Shown one piece after another: positions 8,244 to 17,732 of a stretch of DNA of 64,000 nucleotides. The notes beneath the pieces are model-generated. The model had not been told where the DNA came from. It did not search any database and saw only the letters and a list, made by a program, of their open reading frames with translations. Source of the DNA: Streptomyces sp. DSM 110735 (GTDB taxonomy: Bacteria; Actinomycetota; Actinomycetes; Streptomycetales; Streptomycetaceae); NCBI RefSeq assembly GCF_016482685.1, contig NZ_JACYHF010000004.1, positions 372,001 to 436,000 of the forward strand, read 5' to 3'. The position numbers and the translations under genes were made by a program. Position 1 is the first letter of the stretch. Each line of letters starts with the position of its first letter.

Positions 8244-9195
8244 GACCCACCGTCCCGCGCACCCGCTCGGCGACCTCGCGGGCACATCCCCAGGACAGGG
8301 TCACTCCCGCCCCGCCGTGACCGTAGTTGTGCAGGAGCAGGGTGCCGTCGCGCGACTCCTCGGCGAGCCGCACCTCGGTCCGCACGGGACGCAGTCCCAC
8401 CCGGTGTCCGACCACACGCGCACCCGCCAGCGACGGCTCGACCTCGACGCAGCGCCGGACGATCTCACGGGCCGCGTCCTCGTCCAGGCGGGTGTCCCAG
8501 ACGCCGTCCACGGCCGTACCGCCGAGGACCACGGTGTCGGAGTGCGGGTAGATGTAGGTGAGTTCCTTCGCTCCCGGGGTGTCGTCACAGAAGAACGAGC
8601 GGATGCCCGGGTTCTCCATCACCACCAACTGACCGCGCAGCGGCCGCACCGCGGTGTCCTGCGCCAGGAACCGGGCTTCCGCGCCGGTGCAGTTGACGAC
8701 CACGGGTGCTTCGCGCACCGCCTCGTCGAGGGTGCGGTGGCGGTGCCGGCGCAGATGCCCACCGGCCTGGGCGAACCTCTCGGTGAGGTAGTGGAGGTAG
8801 CGGGGCATGTCGACGAGGGGGGCGCGGTACCGCCAGCCGGTGACGAATCCCTGGCGGAGTTCGCCGGGAGAACACAGACGCGCTTCGACCGCGCTCCCCC
8901 ACTCCGGCATCGGGCGGGGTACCCGTGACTCGTGGGTGCCCTCTATCAGTTGGACCCCGGTGCTCTCGTCGGCGCTCAGCGCGTTCAGCTCCGCCAGAGT
9001 GGTGCGGCCCCACTCCTCGACGCGGTGAGCGGGCTCCACCAGGTAGGGGTCCCACATCGCTCCCGCGGCCGCCGAGGTCGTCTCGCCGGGGGGCCGGTCA
9101 CTGTCGACCCGTACGTTCAGCCCCGCCTCCGCCAGACACACCGCCGTGGTGAGTCCCACGACCCCGGCACCCACCACGACCACGTCGGCCGACAA
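8233..9195 (-). CDS. FAD-dependent D-amino-acid oxidase
   Basis: Flavoenzyme of 320 aa of the DAO family, which oxidises D-amino acids to keto acids with H2O2 release. VVVVGAGVVGLTTAVCLAEAG at the N-terminus is the dinucleotide-binding GxGxxG fold, TTSAAAGAMW is the second FAD segment, and HNYGHGGAGVTLSWGCA near the C-terminus is the DAO signature. LRPVRTEVRL carries the substrate-carboxylate Arg by family knowledge. The start is a TTG with GGAGG six bases upstream. It may scavenge D-amino acids from cell wall turnover (inference). It converges on and overlaps the GNAT-membrane gene. Confidence 0.88.
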   Translation of the reverse strand: MSADVVVVGAGVVGLTTAVCLAEAGLNVRVDSDRPPGETTSAAAGAMWDPYLVEPAHRVEEWGRTTLAELNALSADESTGVQLIEGTHESRVPRPMPEWGSAVEARLCSPGELRQGFVTGWRYRAPLVDMPRYLHYLTERFAQAGGHLRRHRHRTLDEAVREAPVVVNCTGAEARFLAQDTAVRPLRGQLVVMENPGIRSFFCDDTPGAKELTYIYPHSDTVVLGGTAVDGVWDTRLDEDAAREIVRRCVEVEPSLAGARVVGHRVGLRPVRTEVRLAEESRDGTLLLHNYGHGGAGVTLSWGCAREVAERVRGTVGLTL

Positions 9196-9336
9196 GGCTC
9201 ACCTCCGTGTGGATCTCCTCGGTACCCGTGCGGGAAGAGCATCCCCACGGCCGACCCCAGTCGAACCGTTGTACGCCCGACTGCGGTCACGACGTCCGTC
9301 CTCAGATGTCCATTCCCGGTCGGGCACCTCCCCCCC

Positions 9337-9789
9337 TCACCGCCCCGCGAACCTCCGCACATACCCCCGCTGCCAAGGCGTCTCCACCGCATGCCGGTCG
9401 TAGTGCCGTCGTACGAAGTCCACCGCCTCGCCCGCCGGTACGCCGTCCAGGACCGCCACGCAGGCCAGCGCGGTGCCCGTGCGCCCCCGGCCGCCGCCGC
9501 AGGCGAACTCCACCCGCTCGTCCGCCGCCCGCTCCCACGCGTCGGTGAGGACGGCTCGGGCGGCGATGTGGTCGGCGGGGAGGCGGAAGTCGGGCCAGCG
9601 GAGCCACTGGAACTCCCAGGGGACGGTGGGCGGGCGCTTGTTGAGGAGGTAGACGCCGTAGGTGGGCGGGGGTGCGGCGGGGTCCAGGGGTTTGCGCAGG
9701 CCACGGCCGCGTACCAGGCGTCCGGAGGGGAGCCGGAGTACGCCGGGGGCGTGCTGGTCCCAGGGGGGTGTCGACGGGTCGTCACTCAT
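9337..9789 (-). CDS. Small protein-tyrosine/dual-specificity phosphatase-like protein
   Basis: Protein of 150 aa with the active-site loop CGGGRGRTG, a C-x5-R phosphatase signature, in the context RVEFACGGGRGRTGTALACVAVL. An upstream RWPDFRLP matches the WPD loop that supplies the general acid, about 30-40 residues before the cysteine as expected. It has no signal peptide or membrane segment, so it is likely cytosolic. ATG 9789 was chosen by the MSDDPSTPPWDQ start; an in-frame codon slightly upstream is possible. The physiological substrate cannot be told from sequence. Confidence 0.78.
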   Translation of the reverse strand: MSDDPSTPPWDQHAPGVLRLPSGRLVRGRGLRKPLDPAAPPPTYGVYLLNKRPPTVPWEFQWLRWPDFRLPADHIAARAVLTDAWERAADERVEFACGGGRGRTGTALACVAVLDGVPAGEAVDFVRRHYDRHAVETPWQRGYVRRFAGR

Positions 9790-9900
9790 GGGCGTGATTA
9801 TTTCGGCGGGGCGCGGGGCGGGCGGTGCCGACACCAGGGGCGCCGGGGAATACCGCCGCATCCCTTCCCCGCACTTGTCCGGCCAGGTATCTTGCATCGC

Positions 9901-10275
9901 ATGGAACCAGGTGATTCGACCAAGCAGGCCAGGGCGGCCGCCCAGTTGCGCAAGGGGGTGCTGGAGTACTGCGTGCTCGCTCTGATGCGGGACCGCCCGC
10001 GCTACGGGGTGGAACTCCTGCAGGCGCTGGAGGGCTCGGGCACGCTGGCGACCAGTCAGGGGACGGTCTATCCGCTGCTCTCCCGGCTCCGTCGCGACGA
10101 TCTGGTCACCACCACCTGGCAGGAGTCCCCCTCCGGACCGCCCCGGCGCTACTACGCGCTCACCGACAGCGGCCGGGCCGCGCTGGACGAGTTCACGCGC
10201 GTCTGGCCCGGGTTCCGCGACGCCGTCGACACCTTTCTGGCCACCTCGCCCTCCTCGACCGGAGATCCCGCATGA
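9901..10275 (+). CDS. PadR-family transcriptional regulator
   Basis: Winged-helix regulator of 124 aa. QLRKGVLEYCVLALMRDRPRYGVEL is the typical PadR start, GTVYPLLSRLRRDDLV is the recognition helix and RRYYALTDSG the wing. A TATCTT hexamer at 9888-9893 lies seven bases before the ATG and no ribosome site is visible, so the mRNA may be leaderless. It overlaps the following HAAS-domain gene by ATGA, a common PadR/HAAS pairing in Streptomyces in which the regulator controls its membrane partner. Confidence 0.9.
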   Translation: MEPGDSTKQARAAAQLRKGVLEYCVLALMRDRPRYGVELLQALEGSGTLATSQGTVYPLLSRLRRDDLVTTTWQESPSGPPRRYYALTDSGRAALDEFTRVWPGFRDAVDTFLATSPSSTGDPA

Positions 10276-10868
10276 AGACTTCTGCCGATGCCGTCCGCGA
10301 CTACCTCTTCGCCGTCGAGCGCGAGGCGTCCGCGCTGCCCGCCGACCGGCGTCAGGAACTCCTCGCCGATCTGACGGAGCACATAGAGGTGACGCGCGCC
10401 GAGCGTCCCGACGCCCCGGTCGGTGAGGTGCTGGCGGAGCTGGGCGACCCCCGCACGATCGCGGCGACGGCGCTGGCCGAGACGGAGAGCGGGGCAACCG
10501 GGCTGTCGGTCAAGGGCGTTGACGCCGCCCCCGCCAGGCGCGGCAAGGTCCATCCGCTGGTCCCGCTGCTGATGCTGACCCTTTCGCTGCCCTTCATGAT
10601 GATCTTCCCCGACCTTCCGGGGCCCGCGTTCGGCGTGCTGTTCCGCATCATCGGCGCGGTGCTCCTGTGCACCTCGGTGCACTGGACCGCCGTCCAGAAG
10701 ACCACCGGTGTCCTGCTCACCGCCGTCCTGCCGAGCGCCGTCTTCGCCACCGCCAACCTCTCCGGCAACGGTCCGGCGACCGGCGCCCCGGCGCTCCTGG
10801 CCAACCTGGCGGCGCTCGTCCTGCTCGCGGGCGTGGCGACCTGGCTGTGGCGGGCGCGGCGCGTCTGA
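10272..10868 (+). CDS. HAAS signalling-domain membrane protein
   Basis: Protein of 198 aa. Residues 1-75 form the HAAS (DUF1700-like) helical domain: VRDYLFAVEREASALPADRRQELLADLTEHIE and VLAELGDPRTIAATA. From about residue 95 four hydrophobic segments follow (LVPLLMLTLSLPFMMIF, FGVLFRIIGAVLLC, GVLLTAVLPSAVFAT, LANLAALVLLAGVATWLW). It is translationally coupled to the PadR gene and is probably its membrane signalling partner. What it senses is not evident. Confidence 0.82.
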   Translation: MKTSADAVRDYLFAVEREASALPADRRQELLADLTEHIEVTRAERPDAPVGEVLAELGDPRTIAATALAETESGATGLSVKGVDAAPARRGKVHPLVPLLMLTLSLPFMMIFPDLPGPAFGVLFRIIGAVLLCTSVHWTAVQKTTGVLLTAVLPSAVFATANLSGNGPATGAPALLANLAALVLLAGVATWLWRARRV

Positions 10869-10871
10869 GAC

Positions 10872-10909
10872 GGCGGGTCCGGTACGGGGTCACCGGCACC
10901 GGACCCGCC
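10872..10909. terminator. Bidirectional hairpin between convergent genes
   Basis: GGCGGGTCCGGT (10872-10883) pairs perfectly with ACCGGACCCGCC (10898-10909). It lies between the HAAS gene and the convergent EF-hand gene and could serve both. Confidence 0.7.
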
Positions 10910-10925
10910 TGGCCGGTCCGCAGGC

Positions 10926-11477
10926 TCAGGGGCGGCCGAAGAACAGGCTGCCCGGCGCCTCCGGGTCGTTCGAGAAGTAGTGCTCACGGATCGCGCGGAT
11001 GAACTCCTGGCGGGAGATCGCGCCGTCCCCGTCGGTGTCCAGCCGGGTGAACGACTCCATCGCGTCGGGCGCGTCGCTCTGCCACACGTCCTTCAGGAAG
11101 CGGGCGAACTCGTCCTTGCTGATCTCGTTGTCGCCGTCCACGTCGATGACGTCGAAGATCGCGTGGCCGCCGCCCTCGGTCACGTTGAGCCGGCTGGTGT
11201 CGATGACGGCGAGCCGGTTGGCCGTGACGAACTGGTCCTTCGTCAGCCGGTCCGCGTCCACGCCCGCGTGGCGCAGCAGCTCCAGCCAGTAGATCTGGCA
11301 GAAGGTCTGGAGGGCGCGGGCCCGGCGGTCGTCCTTGTCCAGCTTGTACGCCTGGATGTAGCGGTCGCCGAGCTTCTGGTAGTCCGTCCAGTCCAGGTAG
11401 CCGTCGCTGTTGGCGTCGAGGGCGTCGAACGAGCGCTCCAGCTTGACGGAGATGACGTCCTGCGCGGTGGTGGTCAT
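10926..11477 (-). CDS. EF-hand calcium-binding protein (calerythrin-like)
   Basis: Cytosolic Ca2+ binding protein of 183 aa with the four-hand layout of calerythrin/sarcoplasmic calcium-binding proteins. Canonical 12-residue loops are DANSDGYLDWTD (about residue 20), DVDGDNEISKDE (about 117) and DTDGDGAISRQE (about 151); the second position (GVDADRLTKDQF) is degenerate and probably does not bind. ATG 11477 has GGAAGGG about nine bases upstream. The role in Streptomyces is likely calcium buffering or signalling during development, by family knowledge rather than from the sequence. Confidence 0.88.
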   Translation of the reverse strand: MTTTAQDVISVKLERSFDALDANSDGYLDWTDYQKLGDRYIQAYKLDKDDRRARALQTFCQIYWLELLRHAGVDADRLTKDQFVTANRLAVIDTSRLNVTEGGGHAIFDVIDVDGDNEISKDEFARFLKDVWQSDAPDAMESFTRLDTDGDGAISRQEFIRAIREHYFSNDPEAPGSLFFGRP

Positions 11478-11649
11478 GGACCGAGCCCTTCCGTGATCTT
11501 GCCTCGTGACCCCCTCAGCATGGGGCACAATCCCGCACGGATATACCGAAGCGCGCATATTCCACCCGATCCGGTGATCACCCCGACCTCGGCTCCGGGT
11601 CCGCCCAAATCCGCTTTACCGCGCGCCCCCTTCCCGCCAAGCTGGTTCC

Positions 11650-11955
11650 ATGCCTCGCAGACTCATGTTCGTGCAGCTCAAGACGGGCTACGACATCGAT
11701 CGCGGACCGTCGTGGATCGGCTGGGTGGAGTTCTCTAAGACCTGGAAGACGGCGTACTTCCAGGGTCGGACCCTGCGGCGCGGCACCGGTCTCGGACTGC
11801 CCGACGCGAACTTCTACGACGTCGACACCGACGACACCTTCTGGCTCTCCGGCCCGAAGCGCGACCGCACCGACACCCGGTACGGCCCGGGCGCGCCGAC
11901 CGTGGAACCCGACGCCGCCGACGCCTACCGGGCGTTCCTCCAGGGCGCACCGTGA
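11650..11955 (+). CDS. Conserved hypothetical protein (101 aa)
   Basis: Small aromatic-rich protein (VQLKTGYDIDRGPSWIGWVEFSKTWKTAYFQGRTLRRGTG) without membrane segments or a recognisable catalytic motif. It overlaps the next gene by GTGA, so the two are made together. Codon third positions are strongly GC, supporting real coding. No function assigned. Confidence 0.65.
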   Translation: MPRRLMFVQLKTGYDIDRGPSWIGWVEFSKTWKTAYFQGRTLRRGTGLGLPDANFYDVDTDDTFWLSGPKRDRTDTRYGPGAPTVEPDAADAYRAFLQGAP

Positions 11956-12335
11956 GCGGCTCGGCACCCCTGCCGCCCGAGACCGTGCTCGTCCTCGACC
12001 GCGACGACTGGCTGTCCGTCCACGCGTCCTTCGCGCACGCCACGAGCGACCTGGAGGCGATGGACGTCGCGGACGACGAGTACACCGCCTATGCCCCCGA
12101 CGGCCGCGTACTTGCCCTCACCGTGCCCGACGGCTGGGAGGACACGGGCGCGGTCACCCTGGCCCGCACGGAGGAGTCCGACGCGCCCGGTCTGGAACGG
12201 AGAGTCGCCCGCTACTGGCGGCGCCACCAGCCCGGCCGCTCTCCGCTCGGCGCCCAGGAGACGGCACGCGCGATGCTCGCCCACGAAAGCCGGTCCACCG
12301 AAGGACGGCTCTCCCGGCTGCTGAAAAGGCGCTGA
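11952..12335 (+). CDS. Hypothetical protein (127 aa) coupled to the preceding gene
   Basis: GTG start overlaps the upstream stop (GTGA). The protein is acidic in its first half (VLDRDDWLSVHASFAHATSDLEAMDVADDEY) and basic at the C-terminus (RLSRLLKRR). No signal peptide, helix or known motif was recognised. It may work with the 101-aa partner; no function is proposed. Confidence 0.6.
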   Translation: MSGSAPLPPETVLVLDRDDWLSVHASFAHATSDLEAMDVADDEYTAYAPDGRVLALTVPDGWEDTGAVTLARTEESDAPGLERRVARYWRRHQPGRSPLGAQETARAMLAHESRSTEGRLSRLLKRR

Positions 12336-12363
12336 CCCCGGCGGAACCCGGGCCACCCGGCGG

Positions 12364-12831
12364 TCACCCGCCCACGAAGCGCACCGTCTCCCCCAGGTCG
12401 GCCCACTGGCCGGGACCCATCGCGCGGTCGAGGTAGCAGAACAGAACGACCGGGGCGCCGAAGGCGGTGGAGTTCAGGGCGGCGATCTTCGCCGGGCGGT
12501 CCGGGTCGTCGCGGTCGATTCCGAGGGCTTGGTAGCGCTGGGCGGCGGCAGCGGTGAAGCGGTCCAGGTAGGGGGAGGCGAGGTCGGCCGGGTACATCGG
12601 GTACTCGCGGGAGTCGCCGGGGTCTCCGGACGCCGCTCTGGCCGTCGCGCGGCGCTTGAGGTCGGCCAGGGGCTCGCCGGTCACGACGTACACGTGCCAC
12701 GGCTGGAGGTTCCCGCTCGACGGAGCCCGTGTCGCGGCGGTCAGCACGCGTTCGAGGGTGCCCCGGGGCACCGGCTCGTCGCTGAACGCCCTTACGGCCC
12801 GGCGGCTGTCCACGGCTTCCTACACATCCAC
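12364..12831 (-). pseudogene. Decayed nitroreductase (stop at codon 4 and internal deletion)
   Basis: The frame encodes DSRRAVRAFSDEPVPRGTLERVL and PSSGNLQPWHVYVVTGEPLADL, the FMN-binding N-terminus of the nitroreductase family (flavoenzymes reducing nitro groups or quinones with NAD(P)H). Extending upstream gives V-D-V-stop-E-A-V-D-S-R-R, where relatives usually read MDVYEAV, so a TAG at 12822-12820 replaces the Tyr codon. Relatives are usually over 200 aa; here ALGIDR...MGPGQWADLG runs straight into ETVRFVGG, which looks like the normal C-terminus. About 70 residues seem to be missing. A 149-aa product from GTG 12813 remains possible but is unlikely to fold as usual. Confidence 0.6.
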
Positions 12832-12874
12832 GCCGCCGCACCCCAGCGCCCGCTCAGCACCTCTGCGGCTCCCG

Positions 12875-13543
12875 TCAGACCCTCCGCCGCGCCACCTCCA
12901 GCAGCCGCCCCATCTCCCCCGCGCCCAGCAGCAGCGCCGCGCCGATCGCGGCCAGCGCGCCCTGTTCCGCCGGGGTGTACGGGCCGTCCGCCAGGGCGAT
13001 GCGGGCCGCGTCGAGGAAGAGTGCCTCGCGGCCGGGGGCGGCGAGGTGGGGGGCCAGGGGGTCCAGGGTGGTGTGGAGTTCGAGGGCGAGGCTCGCGCTG
13101 TAGGGACCCGCGGCGTCGGCCAGGGCGGCCAGCTCCTCCTCCGCACAGTCCTCGACGCCGCCCGCGCGGACGGTGGCGGCAGCCTTGGCCACGGGAGCGC
13201 GGGAGGCGGTGCCCCCGGCCACCAGGACGGCCAGGGCGACCGTGTGGACCGCGTCCCGCAGCATCGCGGAGAGACGGCGCGAGGTGGGATGGTCCAGGGC
13301 GTCGAGACCGTAGTGGCGCTGGCAGGCGGCGCACTCCACCACCGGACCGGTCTCGCCGCGCGAGAGGACCGGTACGCCGAGGAGGGTCAGGCGGACGTGA
13401 CCCGTCATCCGCTGGTAGTTGCGGTCGCCCCCGCAGCCGGGACAGAAGAACTCGCCGTCCCCGGCCGGAGTCCAGGTCGTGCGGGTGCCCAGAATGCGCG
13501 CAGCTCTGGCGGCACGGCCGTTTCGTCCCCGTACTGGCAGCAC
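12875..13543 (-). CDS. TerB-like protein with N-terminal zinc ribbon
   Basis: Protein of 222 aa. Near the start FCPGCGGDRNYQ and, about 35 residues on, ECAACQRHYG form a two-CxxC zinc ribbon. The C-terminal half is all-helical with acidic turns like TerB/TerD-associated domains (AEEELAALADAAGPYS, DAARIALADGPYTPAEQGALAAIG). GTG 13543 has GGAGG six bases upstream, better than ATG 13576. TerB domains are linked to tellurite/stress phenotypes and membrane-associated complexes, but no ter genes are nearby, so the role is open. Confidence 0.7.
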   Translation of the reverse strand: MLPVRGRNGRAARAARILGTRTTWTPAGDGEFFCPGCGGDRNYQRMTGHVRLTLLGVPVLSRGETGPVVECAACQRHYGLDALDHPTSRRLSAMLRDAVHTVALAVLVAGGTASRAPVAKAAATVRAGGVEDCAEEELAALADAAGPYSASLALELHTTLDPLAPHLAAPGREALFLDAARIALADGPYTPAEQGALAAIGAALLLGAGEMGRLLEVARRRV

Positions 13544-13686
13544 GTCGCACCTCCGCACGTAACGACGCGGCAACATCGCCGCGCTGGCGTGATGTTAGCC
13601 ACACTGCGGAGCCCGAGTCAGTACCTCGAACGAGACCGGCCCATTACCCCGGGTGAGCCATGGCCGGTATACGCCACATGAACAGC

Positions 13687-13733
13687 GGCGCCCGGGCCGT
13701 CGTACGCAGGTCGTATACGACGGTCCGGGCGCC
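13687..13733 (-). terminator. leuA terminator hairpin
   Basis: GGCGCCCGG...CCGTCGTA pairs with TACGACGG...CCGGGCGCC around a short loop, giving a stem of roughly 18-20 bp with a few mismatches, 22 bp after the leuA stop. Confidence 0.7.
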
Positions 13734-13755
13734 GAAAGGCCCGGTCAGGGACGGG

Positions 13756-15752
<1,997 letters not shown>

Positions 15753-15798
15753 TGGCAACTAGTGACTTTGACGTCACGCAGTGCAAGCATTTTCAGGT

Positions 15799-16866
15799 AT
15801 GAGCACCCACGGGGGCTTCGAGCCCGTCTTCTGCACCATCGTCCCGCCGCACCTCCTCGACAAGCTCGCCCAGGACTCCGACCCCGCCCTGTCGGGCCCG
15901 GCCCGCCGCTCCCTGGAGCGGGACGCGTTCGAGCGCACCCGCCGACGGCTGACCACCGTGATCGGCGCGACCGCCGTCGCGCCGCACGGCGCCGGTGCCG
16001 ACCAGCCGCACCGCACGATCTACGACGCCCGGCACACCCAGAACCTGCCCGGGCACCAGGTCCGCACCGAGGGCTCCGAACCGGGCGCCGACGCCACCGT
16101 CAACCGCGCGTACGCGGGACTCGGCGCCACCTTCGAGCTGTATCTGAAGGCGTACGGACGCCACTCCATCGACGACAGCGGGCTGCCGCTGAAGGCGACC
16201 GTGCACTTCGACAAGGACTACGACAACGCCTTCTGGAACGGCGAGCAGATGGTGTTCGGCGACGGGGACGGCGAGATCTTCCTCGACTTCACCATCCCGG
16301 TGGACGTCATCGGCCACGAACTCACCCACGGCGTCACGCAGTACACCGCCAACCTCGCCTACTTCGGCCAGTCCGGCGCGCTCAACGAGTCGCTCTCCGA
16401 TGTGTTCGGCTCGCTGATCAAGCAGTACTCGCTGCGCCAGACCGCCGCCGACGCCGACTGGCTGATCGGCGCGGGTCTGCTCGCCCCACGTGTCACCGGC
16501 AAGGCCCTGCGCTCCATGAAGGAACCGGGCACCGCCTACGACGACGACGTCCTCGGCAAGGACCCCCAGCCCGCCGACATGGAGCACTACGTCCACACCG
16601 GCCGGGACAACGGCGGCGTGCACATCAACTCCGGCATCCCCAACCGCGCCTTCTACCTCGTCGCCTCCGCCATCGGCGGCTACGCCTGGGAGAAGGCGGG
16701 CCAGATCTGGTACGACGTGCTGACCGGCGGCGACCTCGAACAGGACGCCCAGTTCAGCGACTTCGCCACCCTCACCGTGAAGGCGGCACGCGAGCGGTAC
16801 GGCGCGGGGGCGGAACTCCAGGCGGTGGAGAAGGCGTGGGAGGAGGTCGGGGTGCACACGCTCTAG
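15799..16866 (+). CDS. Protealysin-like M4 (thermolysin-family) metalloprotease
   Basis: Zinc endopeptidase of about 355 aa. It has no signal peptide; instead the N-terminus FCTIVPPHLLDKLA matches the short 'PPL' propeptide of protealysin-like proteases. The active site is VIGHELTHGVTQYT (HExxH, residues about 170-180), followed by ALNESLSDVFGS with the third zinc ligand Glu, and NGGVHINSGIPNRAFYL with the catalytic-site His. ATG 15799 is preferred to GTG 15781 by homology; no ribosome site is evident. The next gene encodes its likely inhibitor emfourin, 21 bp away. Confidence 0.92.
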   Translation: MSTHGGFEPVFCTIVPPHLLDKLAQDSDPALSGPARRSLERDAFERTRRRLTTVIGATAVAPHGAGADQPHRTIYDARHTQNLPGHQVRTEGSEPGADATVNRAYAGLGATFELYLKAYGRHSIDDSGLPLKATVHFDKDYDNAFWNGEQMVFGDGDGEIFLDFTIPVDVIGHELTHGVTQYTANLAYFGQSGALNESLSDVFGSLIKQYSLRQTAADADWLIGAGLLAPRVTGKALRSMKEPGTAYDDDVLGKDPQPADMEHYVHTGRDNGGVHINSGIPNRAFYLVASAIGGYAWEKAGQIWYDVLTGGDLEQDAQFSDFATLTVKAARERYGAGAELQAVEKAWEEVGVHTL

Positions 16867-16887
16867 TTCCGTACTAAACAGGTCCCC

Positions 16888-17154
16888 ATGCGTATCCAAG
16901 TACGGCGCACGGGCGGCTTCGCGGGCATCGAGCGGCGGGCCGAGATCGACACCTCGACCCGCCCCGACGCCACGGAGCTGCGCTCGCTGGCCGAACGCGC
17001 CCTGACCTCCGGCCACACCGCCCCGCCCGCGGGCGTCCCCGACGGCTTCCACTACGAGATCACGGTCGATGGCCGCACGATCCACGCGGCGGACCCCCGA
17101 CTGACCGACGCACAGCGGGAGTTGGTGTCGCGGGTGCTGAAGGAGGGCGCGTAG
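16888..17154 (+). CDS. Emfourin-type inhibitor of protealysin-like protease
   Basis: Small cytosolic protein of 88 aa beginning MRIQVRRTGGFAGIERRAEID and containing PDGFHYEITVDG and LTDAQRELVSRVL, the pattern of emfourin, the slow-binding inhibitor encoded next to protealysin genes. The 21-bp gap after the protease gene implies one transcript. The pair probably keeps an intracellular protease in check until export or lysis. Identification is by resemblance and neighbourhood. Confidence 0.82.
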   Translation: MRIQVRRTGGFAGIERRAEIDTSTRPDATELRSLAERALTSGHTAPPAGVPDGFHYEITVDGRTIHAADPRLTDAQRELVSRVLKEGA

Positions 17155-17732
17155 TCACGCCGTTGGGTTCAGCCGCTCGGTCGGCTCGGCTCAGGTCCGC
17201 TTGCGGGGGAGGGTGGGTTCGCCGCCCTCGTGGCAGGCCCGGGCTGCGTTGCCGGGGATGCGGACCGGCGGCATCGAGCGGCGTGCCTGCCGGGGACCGG
17301 GGGACGAGTCCGGCCGGGGGCGCCCAGCGCGAGGGCCGGTGAGGTGGGCGGCCGTGTCCGGGCATCGACCGGCTGACGCCCCCGGCTCGGTCATGGCCGC
17401 ACGCTGGGCGCTTCGCCCGCCGATCCGGCCCTCGCCTCCGCAGTCGGCGCTGGGGGCGCCGGCGCGACGTTGGTGCGGCGGGCAGTCACGGCGCGGGCGT
17501 CGGCCAGCCGGAGCGGCAGTTCCCCCGGGGTCGGGAAGACGGGCAGCGTGGCCAGCTCCGGGACAGCGCGCCCGGCCCGGTCATGGCGCCGCGCGGCCGC
17601 GCAGCCCTGGTGTCGGCGTTCGCCTTCGCGGTCGGCGGCCGGACAACGGGCAGCGGTACCGGCGCGGGGACTCCGTGCCGGAAGGCATCGGTGCCGTTGA
17701 CGCGGCGGCGCGACCGCGCGGATGATCCCCGC
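17155..17732. other. Intergenic region without a recognisable gene
   Basis: About 580 bp of GC-rich DNA between emfourin and the beta-glucosidase. Open frames exist on both strands but are Arg/Pro-rich shadows with no family motif. No tRNA, clear promoter pair or strong hairpin was recognised. Confidence 0.5.

Noticed and set aside
9888..9905. Full PadR operator palindrome before the PadR gene
   Set aside because: TATCTTGCA resembles PadR-type half-sites, but no matching second half was found nearby, so only the leaderless -10 is noted.
17155..17732. Possible small gene between emfourin and beta-glucosidase
   Set aside because: Frames on both strands are Arg/Pro-rich without ribosome sites or recognisable domains.
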